From the NCBI GenBank assembly GCA_021292165.1, contig CM037877.1, positions 108,995,858 through 109,059,857 of the forward strand: a DNA stretch of 64,000 nucleotides, read 5' to 3'. This document shows positions 46,555 to 58,192 of the stretch, piece after piece. Below the pieces are notes generated by a model. It saw only the letters and a program-made list of their open reading frames with translations. It had not been told where the DNA came from and did not search any database. Made by a program: the position numbers and the translations under genes. Each line of letters starts with the position of its first letter. Position 1 is the first letter of the stretch. This DNA is from Shinisaurus crocodilurus (lineage: Eukaryota > Chordata > Lepidosauria > Squamata > Shinisauridae).

Positions 46555-46720
46555 GTGGGGGCTCTAGGGTGTTGGTTTTGCACACGGGAAGCCCAGGTTC
46601 AAATCCCTGCTCAGCCAAAAAGCTCCAGATGTGGCCTTGGCCAAGCCACTTAACTCTCAGCCTAACCTACCTCACAGAGTTTTGCTAGACTCAAATGCTT
46701 GTCTGAGCTCCTTGATGATA
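46555..46720 (+). mobile_element. Decayed Sauria-like SINE
   Basis: The segments caggttcaaatccctgctc and cagcctaacctacctcacag identify it. The head and tail are poorly preserved. Confidence 0.6.
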
Positions 46721-47149
46721 ACCCCCCCCCCCCACAAGAATGCAAAGGTAATAGCAGGGCATTGTGGCAATCTAACGTGTTTTCAGAAAGAACCCAGGAG
46801 GTCCGAGGACACAGTTCCTTTTCTGCAGCTCTGTCCCAATGATGGGATGGCTGATGGGTTTGATGCGGAGGGTACATTGGACATGGAGCTGTTGTCAATC
46901 CTGCCCTCCACCCACCCAGTGAGTGTCTTCTTTATATGATACATGTGTTTGCTGCAGACACAAGTTCTCACTTGTTCACTTGAACAGCCTTCCTCAATCT
47001 GATGCCCTCCAGGTGTGTTGGACTGCAACTCCCATAAGTCCCAGCTCAGGGGAAGGCTGAGAAATCTTCTTAAGTAAAGTGAAGATGTGTGAATTGGCTC
47101 ATGGCTACAAGTGCATTATGTCTATTTGGCTGCTCTTCTCTTTATCCAG

Positions 47150-47371
47150 ACAGGAGACTTGCTGCCCTACAGTGACCCCAGCGTGGTGTTCGTCTTCTTG
47201 TCTATCTTTGGCATGGTGACCATCATGCAGTGCTTCCTCATCAGCACCTTATTCTCTAGGGCCAACTTGGCAGCGGCTTGTGGGGGGATCATCTACTTTA
47301 CTTTCTACTTACCTTTTGTGTTGTGTGTTGCCTGGCAGGACTACATCACCTTCTCTCTCAAAATATTTGCG
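47150..47371 (+). CDS. ABCA1: ABCA1 exon 16 (membrane helices 4 and 5)
   Basis: 74 codons in phase 0, [20 protein letters not shown] to [11 protein letters not shown]. It has the human length of 222 bp. Hydrophobic spans [20 protein letters not shown] and [16 protein letters not shown] form the fourth and fifth helices of transmembrane domain 1. The acceptor is atccag and the donor gtgagt. Confidence 0.98.
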
Positions 47372-48196
47372 GTGAGTAAATGAGAGGCAGGGGAGTGGGG
47401 GGAGAGGATTGGCACTGCCAGCAAGGACAGGTTTTTGGCCTAGTTTGGGCAGACCTCCTGGGACTTTTGATTGGGTGATCAGCAAAAGAGCCCAAACACA
47501 ATCCACTAGGACAGGTGAGTAACTCGTGACCCTCCTGATGTTTTGACCTACAGTTTCCATCATCCTTAGCAAGTATATCTAGTGGTGAGGGATGATGGGG
47601 TTGTAGGCCAAAAAAATTTGTGGGGTCAAAAGTTGCCCACCCCTGGACTAGGGCTACTGAGGGGATTTTCTTGGCCCTCTCCAATTGTTATTTTGCACTG
47701 ATCCCTTAGTGTAACCACATCAATGTTATATTTCAATTGTTAGTCCAGCTTTCAAACCCACCAAAAGGTGTGGCTTTCCAATGCACATTGTTTGGGTTTG
47801 CTGATCTTTGAATGGAAACAGGGTTCAGATGTTACCAGTAGTGGCATAGGAAACACTTCCCCATGACTCCTTCCCACACTGCTCCAGGAACATTTGGCTT
47901 CAAGACAACATGAGTGGGGTCAGTGATATAGCTCCTCATCACCTGACTGCCAACCTCAGTACCAAATGGCCATGATCCGGTGATAAGGAACTGCGTCACT
48001 TGCTCCCATCCACGTCTCAAAATATACTGGAGCAGCATGGGAAGCGGCACATGCAGCAATCCAATATCAGCTGGATCAGCTTTTACTTGGGGTCCCCATT
48101 ACTTATGGCTGGGCTAGCCTGACCAGTTGTTTCCTTCACATAAAATGTAATTTATGAATGCACCAAGAATGTAATTGATTTTCCCCCCCTCTCCAG
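47372..48196 (+). other. ABCA1: ABCA1 intron 16
   Basis: One palindromic repeat copy occupies about 47,512-47,647. The remaining sequence shows nothing recognisable. Confidence 0.6.
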
Positions 48197-48401
48197 AGCC
48201 TGCTTTCTCCTGTAGCCTTTGGGTATGGCTGTGAGTACGTTTCCCTACTTGAAGAGCAAGGGATTGGGGTGCAGTGGGACAACATCTTAGAAAGCCCCCT
48301 GGAAACGCACAAGTACAACCTAGCCACTTCTGTCTATATGATGCTCTTTGATGGTTTACTGTACGGGATGATGACTTGGTACATTGAGTCTGTCTTTCCA
48401 G
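48197..48401 (+). CDS. ABCA1: ABCA1 exon 17 (membrane helices 6 and 7)
   Basis: 205 bp as in human, [20 protein letters not shown] to [10 protein letters not shown], with a split Gly codon at the end. It contains the GIGVQWDN loop and the hydrophobic span [20 protein letters not shown], the last helix of transmembrane domain 1. The acceptor is ctccag and the donor gtgagg. The loop [11 protein letters not shown] differs from human ESPVEEDGFNL. Confidence 0.97.
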
Positions 48402-50008
48402 GTGAGGAGTCATGCTTTCATCTCTCTTCATCTTTGCCCATTCCTTCCCGTTGCCCAAGTGGACCTGCACTTCCCCAAGGTCCACCTGCCAACTAGGGGT
48501 TAACCAGCTTATCCTACCTTTGGAAGATCACAGGCACAGACATCTCCCAGGGCCAAAGCCCATACATCCCTTGAAAGACACCTGCAAATTATATATTGCC
48601 TAATATGGATCTCAATTCGGAAATGTAAATTGCAGGCATGGCCCCCCTAATAAAGAATGGGATCCTAGTGGTGGTGGTGGGGAAGGGTTTAAGTCCTCCT
48701 ATTCTTCCCACCCTAGGCCCCGATCCAGATCGTGGCCCCTGTGTTTACTCTAGAGTAAATAAAAAGAAAAAAAAACCCATTGCTGCTACCTACATCTTTA
48801 AATTAACTTTGGGTTACAGTAATGGCAGTGGCAAGTTTTTCTTTCCACTGGAGATAGTGAGAGCAAGAACCCAGTCTCTGCCATCACTTTTATGAGGCCA
48901 CTTATCCAGGAGATCCTGTGGAGTTGTAGCCTCATGGCAGCAGATCCAGGGCAGAGTGTCCTTGGCAGCAGTTAATGACCCCTTTCTTCCCCAATCCTCA
49001 CCCCCAACCCAGGCCTGTGATTAGTGCATGCACATTAGCTTCCATGGCTGGGATTATGTCCAGTGGGTTGAAGCTGCTGCACATAAGGTGACTTTGGCCA
49101 CTGTGAGGGCACAGGGAGAGTGTTTGGCAAGAGACTCATTTCTTGCAGGGCAAAGGCCCACCCCAAGTGTATATCTGAGTTTTGCAGGAAATATTAGATT
49201 TGAATAAGGCTGCAATCTGAATAAGGCTGCATGCTTGCTTGGGAGTAAGTTGCATGGAAGTGCGTGGGATTTAGTTTTGAGTAAACGTGCATAGGATTGC
49301 AGTGTAAGTAGAGGTTCTAATTTTGCAAGCAGACTTCTCCGACCTTAAAAAAGAATTTTGCATTTGAACTTACCCTTTCACAATCTGTTCAGTTCAGTGA
49401 ATATAAACATTTACTGGAATAGTTACTTTAGCTTTGCCATTTGATGCTGCTTTGAACACTGTCTGCAGGATATATTACTGGATAAGTTGATTTCAAGCAT
49501 TCTGAGTTTTGCTAAATTAATTTGTGTCGCCTTCTTTTCTAAAAAGGAGAACCGGGAACCTCCTTTTCCTAACCTAATTACGGTGAATCACTCCATCCAA
49601 GCCTATTTAAAGGCAGGCCAAAATAAGGCAAATTGATCTGCAGGGTTACAAATGGAAATTCTCAATGGATGCAGAAACAAATTTGAGTGCCTGTTAAAAT
49701 AAATGAGTTTCTGACTCATAAACTGAAAGAACCTGGTACTTCTTCCCCTCAGTTCACATTACTAATCATCTGACCTCTTTCAATATTTAGACTCAGATTA
49801 TATACTTGGTGTTTCCCAGACAATCACCTGTGGAGAGTGACCGTGGACACTGACAAACTCACAACTCAGCCAGTATAATGTGGATGGAGCTAGTTCTGAT
49901 ATTTGCAAAATAGCCCCAATCTTAATACCTTGAGAATCATCTTTGCACATCAGAAATACTTCCTGTTTCTTCCCAAGTATCACACAGACCATTGTGTCTC
50001 CTGTTCAG
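48402..50008 (+). other. ABCA1: ABCA1 intron 17
   Basis: A short dispersed repeat with a gcataggattgcag end lies near 49,200-49,310. Nothing else was recognised in this 1.6 kb. Confidence 0.5.
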
Positions 50009-50119
50009 GCCAGTTCGGCATTCCCAGACCCTGGTACTTCCCCTTTATGAAGTCCTACTGGTGTGGTGAGGAATCCGGGGATCGAGGACTGCCTTCTGTT
50101 CCTGCAGGGTCCTCTGAAA
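50009..50119 (+). CDS. ABCA1: ABCA1 exon 18 (elbow before NBD1)
   Basis: 111 bp, one codon shorter than human. After a split Gly it reads [17 protein letters not shown], then a variable acidic stretch [18 protein letters not shown], ending in a split Ile codon. It links transmembrane domain 1 to nucleotide-binding domain 1 on the cytosolic side. The acceptor is gttcag and the donor gtaagt. Confidence 0.95.
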
Positions 50120-51207
50120 GTAAGTGGCCGATTGCAAACTTAAGCTGCTGCACGGTGGGAAACAATGAGATGTCTTCTGAAATAAAAAGGAGAGGGTCCA
50201 ACGAAGGATCGAATAAAAAGTCCAGGAAGCAAAGTTTAGTCATTGCGGAGCAGTGCCGTTCATGTTGTAGCTAGGGTTGTCACCTCGCAACCCAGACACT
50301 AGATGTAGCCCCTTATGGGTTGTATCCAATGTTAGTCCTACTTAGAGTAGATCCACTGAAATGAATGGGATGTAAGTCTTGCTCAGTTCTAGAACTCAGC
50401 ATCATCCAAGGCTGGTGGTAGGTCCAGGCAAAAGGCAGTCGTCCTTCATCATACAGTATATACTTCTGGAACTCATTACCATAAAATGAGTATGGAGTAG
50501 AGCAGATTGATGGAGAAGAGGTCTAACCATGAGTAGTAGCCATGATAGCTGATGGGATGCCCACATGTACCTTTCCCTCTGCTTCCTAATCCCAGTGTAA
50601 GTATACTGCCTACAGAGAGGAAGTATATGTACTTCTGAATACTAAATACTGGGGAGAAACAACAGAAGAAGGCCAACCAACTCCTGCCCTGCTTGGGAAC
50701 ACCCAGGGGTATATCTGGCCAGCCACTGTTAGGAATAGAATGCTGGACTAGATGGATCTTGCTCTAATCTAGCAAGGAAATGCATTTGGGTCCTTATGTT
50801 CTACCGTCAGTGCCAAGATAAAACTAGCCTGAGCCTACTCACAGGCAACAGGAAGCATGACATAACATGACCAAACCTAGTGCAGACAATTCCCCCCACA
50901 GGCTTCTTTAATGGAAACCTTCCCAGCAGATTGGGCTTCCTGCCATGCTCAGTTAGATTTCCAAGAACCGCTTCCCCTTGGATGCAGCAGGAAATGGCCA
51001 CGTTCTCATCCTATCCCAATTTGCCCTCTGATCCCTGTTGCGACGGCTGTCCAGTCCACTGCTGAAGTAGCCCTGCACATATTATAATGTGCATTGCTTC
51101 ATTAAGGCCAGCGATGCTAGCTGGGGCATGCTGGGCATCATAGGCCTTTTCTCTGTCTAACTTGTATAGGATTGCGCCCTAAGCGGATTTAATTCCCTGT
51201 TCTGTAG
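50120..51207 (+). other. ABCA1: ABCA1 intron 18
   Basis: A decayed copy of the same short dispersed repeat lies at about 50,320-50,395. At 50,670-50,800 a fragment carries the tctggactagatgga-type tail shared with elements at 55,145 and 63,600. A further degraded piece ending aggattgcgccct lies near 51,100-51,180. Confidence 0.5.
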
Positions 51208-51379
51208 TCTATATGGAAGAAGAGCCGAGCCATCTTCGCCTCGGGGTGTCCATTCAGAACCTGGTGAAGGTGTACCATAACTGCAAGAAGCTAGCTGTAG
51301 ATGGCCTGACTCTGAATTTCTACGAAGGGCAGATTACCTCCTTCCTGGGGCACAATGGAGCTGGGAAGACTACCACAAT
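51208..51379 (+). CDS. ABCA1: ABCA1 exon 19 (NBD1 start, Walker A)
   Basis: 172 bp as in human. It encodes [20 protein letters not shown] and, near the end, the Walker A motif [10 protein letters not shown], the P-loop that binds the ATP phosphates. The Asn of GHNGAGKT corresponds to human N935, a Tangier position, and is intact. The exon ends in a split Met codon. The acceptor is ctgtag and the donor gtaaga. Confidence 0.98.
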
Positions 51380-51408
51380 GTAAGAGGCAGCATTGTTTGC
51401 TTATCTAT

Positions 51409-51622
51409 TTGTTACATTTATATCCCACCTTTCCTCTCCATTTTACATTTATATCCCACCTTTACATTTATATCCCCCCTTTACTCTCCATTTTATCTTC
51501 AAAACAACCCTGTGAGGTAGTTTAGGCTGAAAGTCAGTGAAGTCACCACGTGGGCTTCGTGGCACAGTGGGGACTAGAGCCTGGGTCCGGTGCTCTAACC
51601 ACTGCACCACACTGGTTCTCTG
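51409..51622 (-). mobile_element. Sauria-type SINE with internal duplication
   Basis: Antisense copy in intron 19. The 3' segment acatttatatcccacctt is present three times in tandem (51,413-51,483), so the tail region has been rearranged. Confidence 0.8.
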
Positions 51623-51632
51623 GCATTGTTAA

Positions 51633-51839
<207 letters not shown>

Positions 51840-51974
51840 TAAGTCACACTGTGAATCACAGTCCCCTTGTATCTTTTCATTTCTTTCATAAACTGCCAAA
51901 ATCCCAAGATTATGATGGCCTGTGTGTATGTGTGTTTGGAGAGTGGGCAAACATATTGGAAAGATGGCTAAGTG

Positions 51975-52267
51975 TAGGGATGTGCGCGGAGCTCGATTAG
52001 GGGGTGGAAGTGCAGCGAACTTGCTGGGCTCGACACCCCGAGCTCCGCTCGCCCTACCTTTTCCCCTGCTCGACTCGCGTTCTCGTGAGCTGAGCCGGGG
52101 AAGTGACTTCTGGGTTTCCGGCGCTACATTGTTTACATAGAAAATGGCCTAATTTGCGCAAATTACGGCCTAATTTGCGCAAATTAGGTCATTTTCTACA
52201 TAAACAATGTAGTGCTGGGGACCCGGAAATCCGGTGAGCGCCTCAAGTGGCGCTCGACAAATCCCTA
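51975..52267. mobile_element. 293-bp CpG-rich hAT-type MITE
   Basis: It begins TAGGGAT and ends ATCCCTA, with a perfect 8-bp duplication GCTAAGTG (51,967-51,974 and 52,268-52,275). The body is foldback: taatttgcgcaaatta occurs twice, and acattgtttacat is matched by its complement in the other arm. It is rich in CpG and in gagctcg/cgagctc motifs. Confidence 0.88.
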
Positions 52268-53000
52268 GCTAAGTGCACTGTGCACCCAAAGTGGGATCCC
52301 TATCAGTGAGGGCTACACCACCCCATTTCTAGTGTGTAGGGTACATTTTGCCTTCATCTCAAAGAGTGTCCCCCAGTGCAGTGCTTTAGGCTTGGTCTTC
52401 ACATGCCTTAGAAAACCATGGTAAAATGCCGAGGTGTTGGAACGGATTTGCACCACTTCAGACTGCAGGCGGCAGAATCACATTTTTGAATGCTTTCCTA
52501 TGTTTTAAACTCGCTGCAAATAGAAAACCCCCACAGCAGGCAAAGGGCAAGGGACCAAACTTATTTCCCTGCATCCTAGCTTCTTATTTGTGTGTGTGTG
52601 GGTGGGTGTTTTTTAATGCAGGAAAGCATTCAAAAGTGGCACCCCCTTTCTATAATCTGAAGGACATCCCATTCTGTCACCTCAGCACTCTTACCATATT
52701 ACTGTGGACCTACAGGAGTGAGCTGCAACTATCCATTTATATGGGGGAAAGGTAATAAGTACAGTTGGGGCTGCATTGAGGCAGAGGTTAAATCTGCCTC
52801 TGTCCCAAGGGATCCCAGCCACTGAGAATCATGCTTGTGTTTCTTTATAAAGCCCCACCCCCTAATCTGCATAGTGTCCCCCCAGTTTCTTGGTCACACT
52901 GAGAGATGATGGGATGTGAGAAACTGGCTTTCATATAAAGAGATATACACTAGAATAATAGGGTATCAAAGCACCTCTGATGCTGGGCTTCACAGTAACC

Positions 53001-53122
53001 CAGTGTTCTCCAACCTTGGGTCTCCTGATGTTTTTGGCCTACAACTCCCAGCATACGCTGGCTGGGGCATGCTGGGAGTTGTAGGCCAAAAACATCTGGG
53101 GACCCAAGGTTGGAGAACACTG
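53001..53122. repeat. Palindromic MITE family copy
   Basis: Almost perfect arms: cagtgttctccaaccttggg and cccaaggttggagaacactg, with an inner stem around gcctacaactcccagcat. Confidence 0.88.
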
Positions 53123-53367
53123 CAGTAACCACTAATACGAACAGTAGGCCCTTGCTAGCTATTTCAGTGATACTTAGCATTTCACCTAAACAATTGCATG
53201 AATGCCAGCATATACAGGAGATTTCTCAATGGTGTTTGCCTAAGTGTATTACAGGACCATTTCAATACAGAATTGGTTGGAGTCTCAGTACAATCAATAT
53301 ACTTCTTAATCCCCTTCGTTAAGCATCGTTTTAGAAAATCAGACTTTCTTCTAGATAGCAAGTCTGA

Positions 53368-53906
53368 CCTTGACTAACTGAAGCTGTCTCAGAACATGTT
53401 TAGCACTTTGTTTTCAGCCATATACCTCCCCTCCAAATCTTACAGTGGTCATTACAGAGGGCCTGTTTAGGTGACAACTTTGCTGTGCCATCCCGAAGTT
53501 CTGCTCACAAGCACTGGTGCACTGTAGAATGTTGCGCTTTCAGCAAGAACAGGCACTTGGCATTGCTAACCTAATTGCTTCCAGTGTCACCCCTATAAAA
53601 TTCTCGGCAGGGCAGGAGGCATGGTCAAAGGGATTATTTGCACAGGTGTCACAGAGGGCTGCTTCCAGTAATCTGGAACAAGTGTGAGGGTCTTCTGCTC
53701 CTCTTCCACTTCTTCCAGTCCCCAATAGAATGTGGTGAAGGAAGTTAGTTTGAGGCCTACATCTGAGCTACCCCTGGGGTGTAATCTCAGGGCCAAAGTG
53801 TCACCTAAACAGGCCCTCTGTAATGACTGCTGTAAGATTTGGAAGGGAGGTATATGGCTGAAAACAAGTACTGAACATGTTCGGAGACAGCTTCAGTTAG
53901 TCAAGG
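53368..53906. repeat. Large inverted repeat (arms about 108 bp)
   Basis: 53,368-53,476 and 53,799-53,906 are inverted copies, roughly 90% identical, separated by about 320 bp. Shared blocks include ccttgactaactgaagctgt and ttacagagggcctgtttagg. The arms may be ends of a DNA transposon or a separate inverted duplication. Confidence 0.8.
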
Positions 53907-54565
53907 TGCCTCTTTGTGTGTATGCCATGTGTCACACCACCTCCACACGCTCTTGTGTTTGCCACAGAGACACATGGAAGACAAACAGGAATGTGTCTTT
54001 TCTGTAATGAATGAAATAGCAACCTTTGCTCTCTTTCACTGACTGCGCATCCAAAATATGTTCCCTCCAAGCCACCTTGGATGAACTCTGCCTGCTCCAG
54101 ATGTTTGGAGGCCCCAAACCTATATAGTTTGCTTGGAAACAGTTTGCTTTGGGGCTGGGGAGGGGGGAACACACCCACCCAATTATTTCCTTTTATTTGT
54201 CTTTGTTTTGTTTTTTTAAAGCTGTCCAGGCACAAGCTTCCAGTACATTTTTGAACTGCGTCCACAAACCATGGGTCTTCGGTCCTTGCATAAAAAAAAT
54301 TAACCAAACATTCTTTCTCATAGTTTATTTTATGAATAATTGGATCAAGAAATTTGTATGACCAGCATGCAAGAATTTGGTTGTTTGCTGTGAATCCTAT
54401 TTCTTAAGATTCAACACATATATATATATGTGCAACATGTGACCCACCGAGCTGAACACAACTCACCAGCCATGTTCAGCCTTCAGCAGCCAAACAGACA
54501 TTGCTTTAAATTTCTATGCTTTTTTCTTACGGAAATTGTGGCCATTCTCCCCCCCGCCCCTCCAG

Positions 54566-54705
54566 GTTGACAGTGGAGGACCATATTTGGTTTTATGCAC
54601 GCCTGAAGGGGCTTTCCGAGACGTTGGTGAAAAAGGAAATGCAGCAGATGGCCGCGGACGTTGGCTTGCCTGACAAACTCAAATCTAAGACAAGTCAGCT
54701 TTCTG
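54566..54705 (+). CDS. ABCA1: ABCA1 exon 21 (NBD1 helical subdomain)
   Basis: 140 bp, one codon shorter than human (LPDKLKSK in place of LPSSKLKSK). It encodes [20 protein letters not shown] to KSKTSQLS. The final base starts the Gly codon of the ABC signature LSGGMQRK, which is completed by exon 22. The acceptor is ctccag after a C-rich tract and the donor gtaact. Confidence 0.97.
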
Positions 54706-54956
54706 GTAACTTTCATTTATTCAGTCATATATTATTGCATTTACTGTGCAGCCTGCATAGCCTTAAGAAGAGCGATTCTGGATCAGCCCAGGGATGCTTC
54801 CAGACAGACAAACTCCTCATGCTAATAAGTCATTGCTCTTCCACTGTAAGCTACAAGCAGAATTACAGTTGACTTTCCACATTATTTGGGGATATTGAGC
54901 ATGTTTTATCTGTACGTCCCACTATGTTCTGTCCACATCTCTTCCTTTAACATTTT

Positions 54957-55095
54957 AAGGCACAATCCTATGCATGTCAGAAAGAAAGAAAAAGTCCTAC
55001 AACTCCCAGCATTCCCCAGCCATCATGGCTGGCTGGGGAGTGCTGGGAGTAGTAGGACTTTTTTTCTGTCTAAATATGCGTAGGATTGCATCCTT
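54957..55095. repeat. Foldback repeat with caatcctatgcat ends
   Basis: Outer arms aggcacaatcctatgcat against atgcgtaggattgcatcct, with the inner palindrome cctacaactcccagc. A second copy lies at 28,720-28,857. Confidence 0.8.
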
Positions 55096-55487
55096 AATCT
55101 TTTTTAAGGGGTATGATTTTGATGTGAGTAGTGACTTATCAGGCAGAGCACAAGAACAAAAGAAGAGCCCTGCTGGATCAGACCAAGGGTCCATCTAGTC
55201 CAGCATTCTGTTCACACAGTGGCTTACCAGCTGCCCACGGGAAGGCCACAAGCAGAACATGAGTGCAACAGCACCCTCCTGCCCAAGTTCCCCAGCAACT
55301 GGTGTACATAGGCATACTTACTGCCTCTGATACTGGAGGTAGCATATAGCCATCAGGACTAGTAGCCATTGATGGCCTTACTCTCCTATTACAGCTGAAC
55401 CTATTACAGTGCTGCACACATTCAATAAGCCCTTTGTGGTGGGCACCATTTTTATCACCCATTTATTTTAAGTAGCACTAAAACATG

Positions 55488-55546
55488 TGTGCGTGTGTGT
55501 GTGTGCGTGTGTGTGTGCGTGTGTGAGTGAGAGAGAGAGAGACTAT
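55488..55546 (+). repeat. (GT)n(GA)n compound microsatellite
   Basis: Imperfect GT/GC run followed by a short GA run in intron 21. Confidence 0.88.
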
Positions 55547-56051
55547 TGTATATATAGTGGTATGATATATATACGCACATACCATTTAAATGAGTGTTAC
55601 CCTATAATGCTATAATCATTGCAATATATCATTTTTAAAATGATGGGGGGGGGGGACCCTTTCCATTTACTGCCATATTTTAGCATTATAGGTATAATAT
55701 GCTATACCCCTATAATGCTGCAATACAGTATATAAATTGTTTAAATGATGACTAAAATCCCCTTTCTATATACCACAGTTTTAGCAAGGTGGTTGATAAT
55801 GATGACCAGAAAGGGTTGTTTTTAAATGAGGGTTGTTCTTTAAAAGTAGCATTATTGGAGGATAGCACACTATACCTTTATAATTCTTTTTCTTTAAGGT
55901 AGCTTTTTTAATGCAGTCCTCACATGTACTGTTTTTTGCAATAAGCATCTGTGCTGCTGTCAAGCAATTACCATTGGTTGATGTATATTTGATACACAGA
56001 TTTTTTTAAAAAAATCCAGTTTCTTCTTAGGTCAAAAGTTATTCTGTTTAT

Positions 56052-56053
<2 letters not shown>

Positions 56054-56096
<43 letters not shown>
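56054..56096 (+). repeat. (ATC)n microsatellite
   Basis: About 14 ATC units in intron 21. Confidence 0.93.
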
Positions 56097-56358
56097 TCAC
56101 GACACACTGACTTGGTCTTTTCATTGAATGATCCACTAGTAGAGACTATAGACCAGTCCCCCCCGCCCGCCCCACATTAATCAGTTCCTTCCTGAAAGCA
56201 GAGCAGCATCAAATGATAGTTATGAATCATCAGGTAGTGAGTAATCAAGTCCCTGTAATGGGAGCAAATACCTCTTAGACCTACATGTCTCCCTTCCACC
56301 CCTGCACGCATTCACACAAGTGCACAGTAGCAGTTTTGCAGACACCTACGGATCATAG

Positions 56359-56592
<234 letters not shown>

Positions 56593-56608
56593 TGAATGGG
56601 TATGTAGG

Positions 56609-56763
56609 GAGCGATCACAGCTCAGTGGTAGAGCACACATGCTTTGCATGTAAAAGGTCCCAGGTGCAACCCCTGGAGTCCCCAGGCAGGGCTGGGAAAG
56701 ACCCTTGCCTGAAACTCTGGAGAGCCGCTGCCAGTCAGTGCAGACAATACTGAGTGAGATGTG
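56609..56763 (+). mobile_element. tRNA-derived SINE, second family
   Basis: Head cacagctcagtggtagagca, then the body up to gacaatactgagtgagatg. The 3' tail is missing. A tRNA gene call was rejected because the anticodon arm is not foldable into a normal tRNA by eye. Confidence 0.75.
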
Positions 56764-57089
56764 TTTGCTTTGGCTTCCCCACCCCCAGCCATGAGATACC
56801 TTTGTAGCTGTCAGATGCCACCCCTCCTCCTTTGGTACACAGGCTAGTCAGTTGTAGCTCCAATCAATTAGCTTTTATTATGCAGAAGTTACAGACAAGC
56901 AAGCATGGCCTCAGGGTACAGACTAGGATACAGACAAAGGAGATGAAAGATCAAAGCCAGCATGACTTAACGCTAGTCCTCTAAACTCTAGCGATTTTTC
57001 CAGGTTACTGCATCATAAATGAAAGTTGACATGATGAAATCCAATCAGAAATAAATGTTTAATAATATAAATAAATAAACTAACAAACA

Positions 57090-57540
57090 AAATATAATTA
57101 GAAGAGGGCCTGCTTTGGTGAGGGTACAAACGCTTTCTCCCATATGTTGTGGAAATGTGAAATTGTTCAACATTTTCAGATCAGTATGTTGAACCCGATG
57201 GGCCTCATCATGTCCAGGGAGCTCCCTTTAGATCATGTCTTGCTGCATTAGAAGGCCAGCGGGGCCATGTCATAGTCCGCCCAGGCATCTTATTTCCTAT
57301 TGGTGTCAAAGCTAGAGTGGGCCAAAGAACTGAACACCTCCCACCCTCAGCCTACCCTCCAGTGGGTTGGCAAAATGTAGGATTTTCTCACACTGATTAA
57401 ACTTCGTATGAGCAGAGCCAAATAGAGGCTTTCTAAGCTTAGGGCCAAACTAGACAAGCCAGAAGAGATCTCCCATCTCTCTAAATTTCTTCTAAAGGCA
57501 ATGGCAGTGCCTCCAAGATTGGATTGGGATCATGAAATGA
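57090..57540 (+). mobile_element. Decayed L1 ORF2 C-terminal relic
   Basis: The sequence around 57,118-57,180 translates to a FSHMLWKCEIVQHF-like stretch resembling the L1 ORF2 C-terminal Cys/His region. It is interrupted by stops and shifts. Limits are uncertain. Confidence 0.45.
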
Positions 57541-57551
57541 GGAAAATGGAG

Positions 57552-57836
57552 GGTTAACTCTAGGGCTAGTCCAAGACATTTTGCTGCCTAAGGCAAAAAC
57601 AAGATGGCACCCCCTCCCTTCCACATACAAAAGCTAACTGGAATGGCAGCTGAATATTTCTTCAACACTGGTAATGGGACAGCATCTTCCGCTACACCTG
57701 AAAGCAGCAGGATACCGTAGGGGGCACAGGGCATGCTGTGTGGCACACAGCTCTCTCCTCCAACATTTTGCTGCTGCCTTCCAGCATCTGCCACCTGAGG
57801 CAACTGCCTCACTCTGCCTCATGGTAGGGCCGGCCC
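57552..57836 (+). mobile_element. Dispersed element with gaggcagnnnctcac end
   Basis: It ends aactgcctcactctgcctc, then atggtagggccggcc. Related ends lie at 39,930-39,970 (same strand) and 59,936-59,975 (inverted). No coding capacity. Confidence 0.5.
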
Positions 57837-57971
57837 CGATTAACACTTTCCTCCCATGCTGCTTTCCTGATGTAAATCAGCCCTCCCCAAGTTGTTGTTT
57901 TCCCTCTTAGGGAAAACATACAGGTACATGACCACTAAACTGGCCTTGTTTATTCTCTTCTTGGTTTTCAG

Positions 57972-58192
57972 GCCGCACCATCATTCTCTCCACACACCAC
58001 ATGGACGAGGCGGATATCCTTGGAGACCGAATCGCCATCATATCTCAGGGCAAACTGTGCTGTGTTGGCTCTTCGCTGTTCCTGAAGAACCAGCTGGGGA
58101 CAGGCTATTATCTGACCTTGGTCAAGAAGGATGTGGATTCCTCACTGAGTTCCTGCAGAAACAGCAGCAGCACTGTGTCTTACCTGAAAAAG
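57972..58192 (+). CDS. ABCA1: ABCA1 exon 23 (NBD1 H-loop, start of linker)
   Basis: 221 bp as in human, [20 protein letters not shown] to STVSYLKK. It includes the switch histidine of the H-loop (STHHMDEAD) and the segment [13 protein letters not shown]. The Ser-rich stretch [15 protein letters not shown] is where the human protein is PKA-phosphorylated nearby. The acceptor is ttcag and the donor gtacca. Confidence 0.98.

Larger units (their letters stand above)
45430..47149 (+). other. ABCA1: ABCA1 intron 15
   Basis: 1.7 kb. It contains the near-perfect foldback element at 45,508-45,658, a decayed SINE at about 46,555-46,720 and half a palindromic repeat at 46,984-47,063. Nothing else was recognised. 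Confidence 0.65.
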
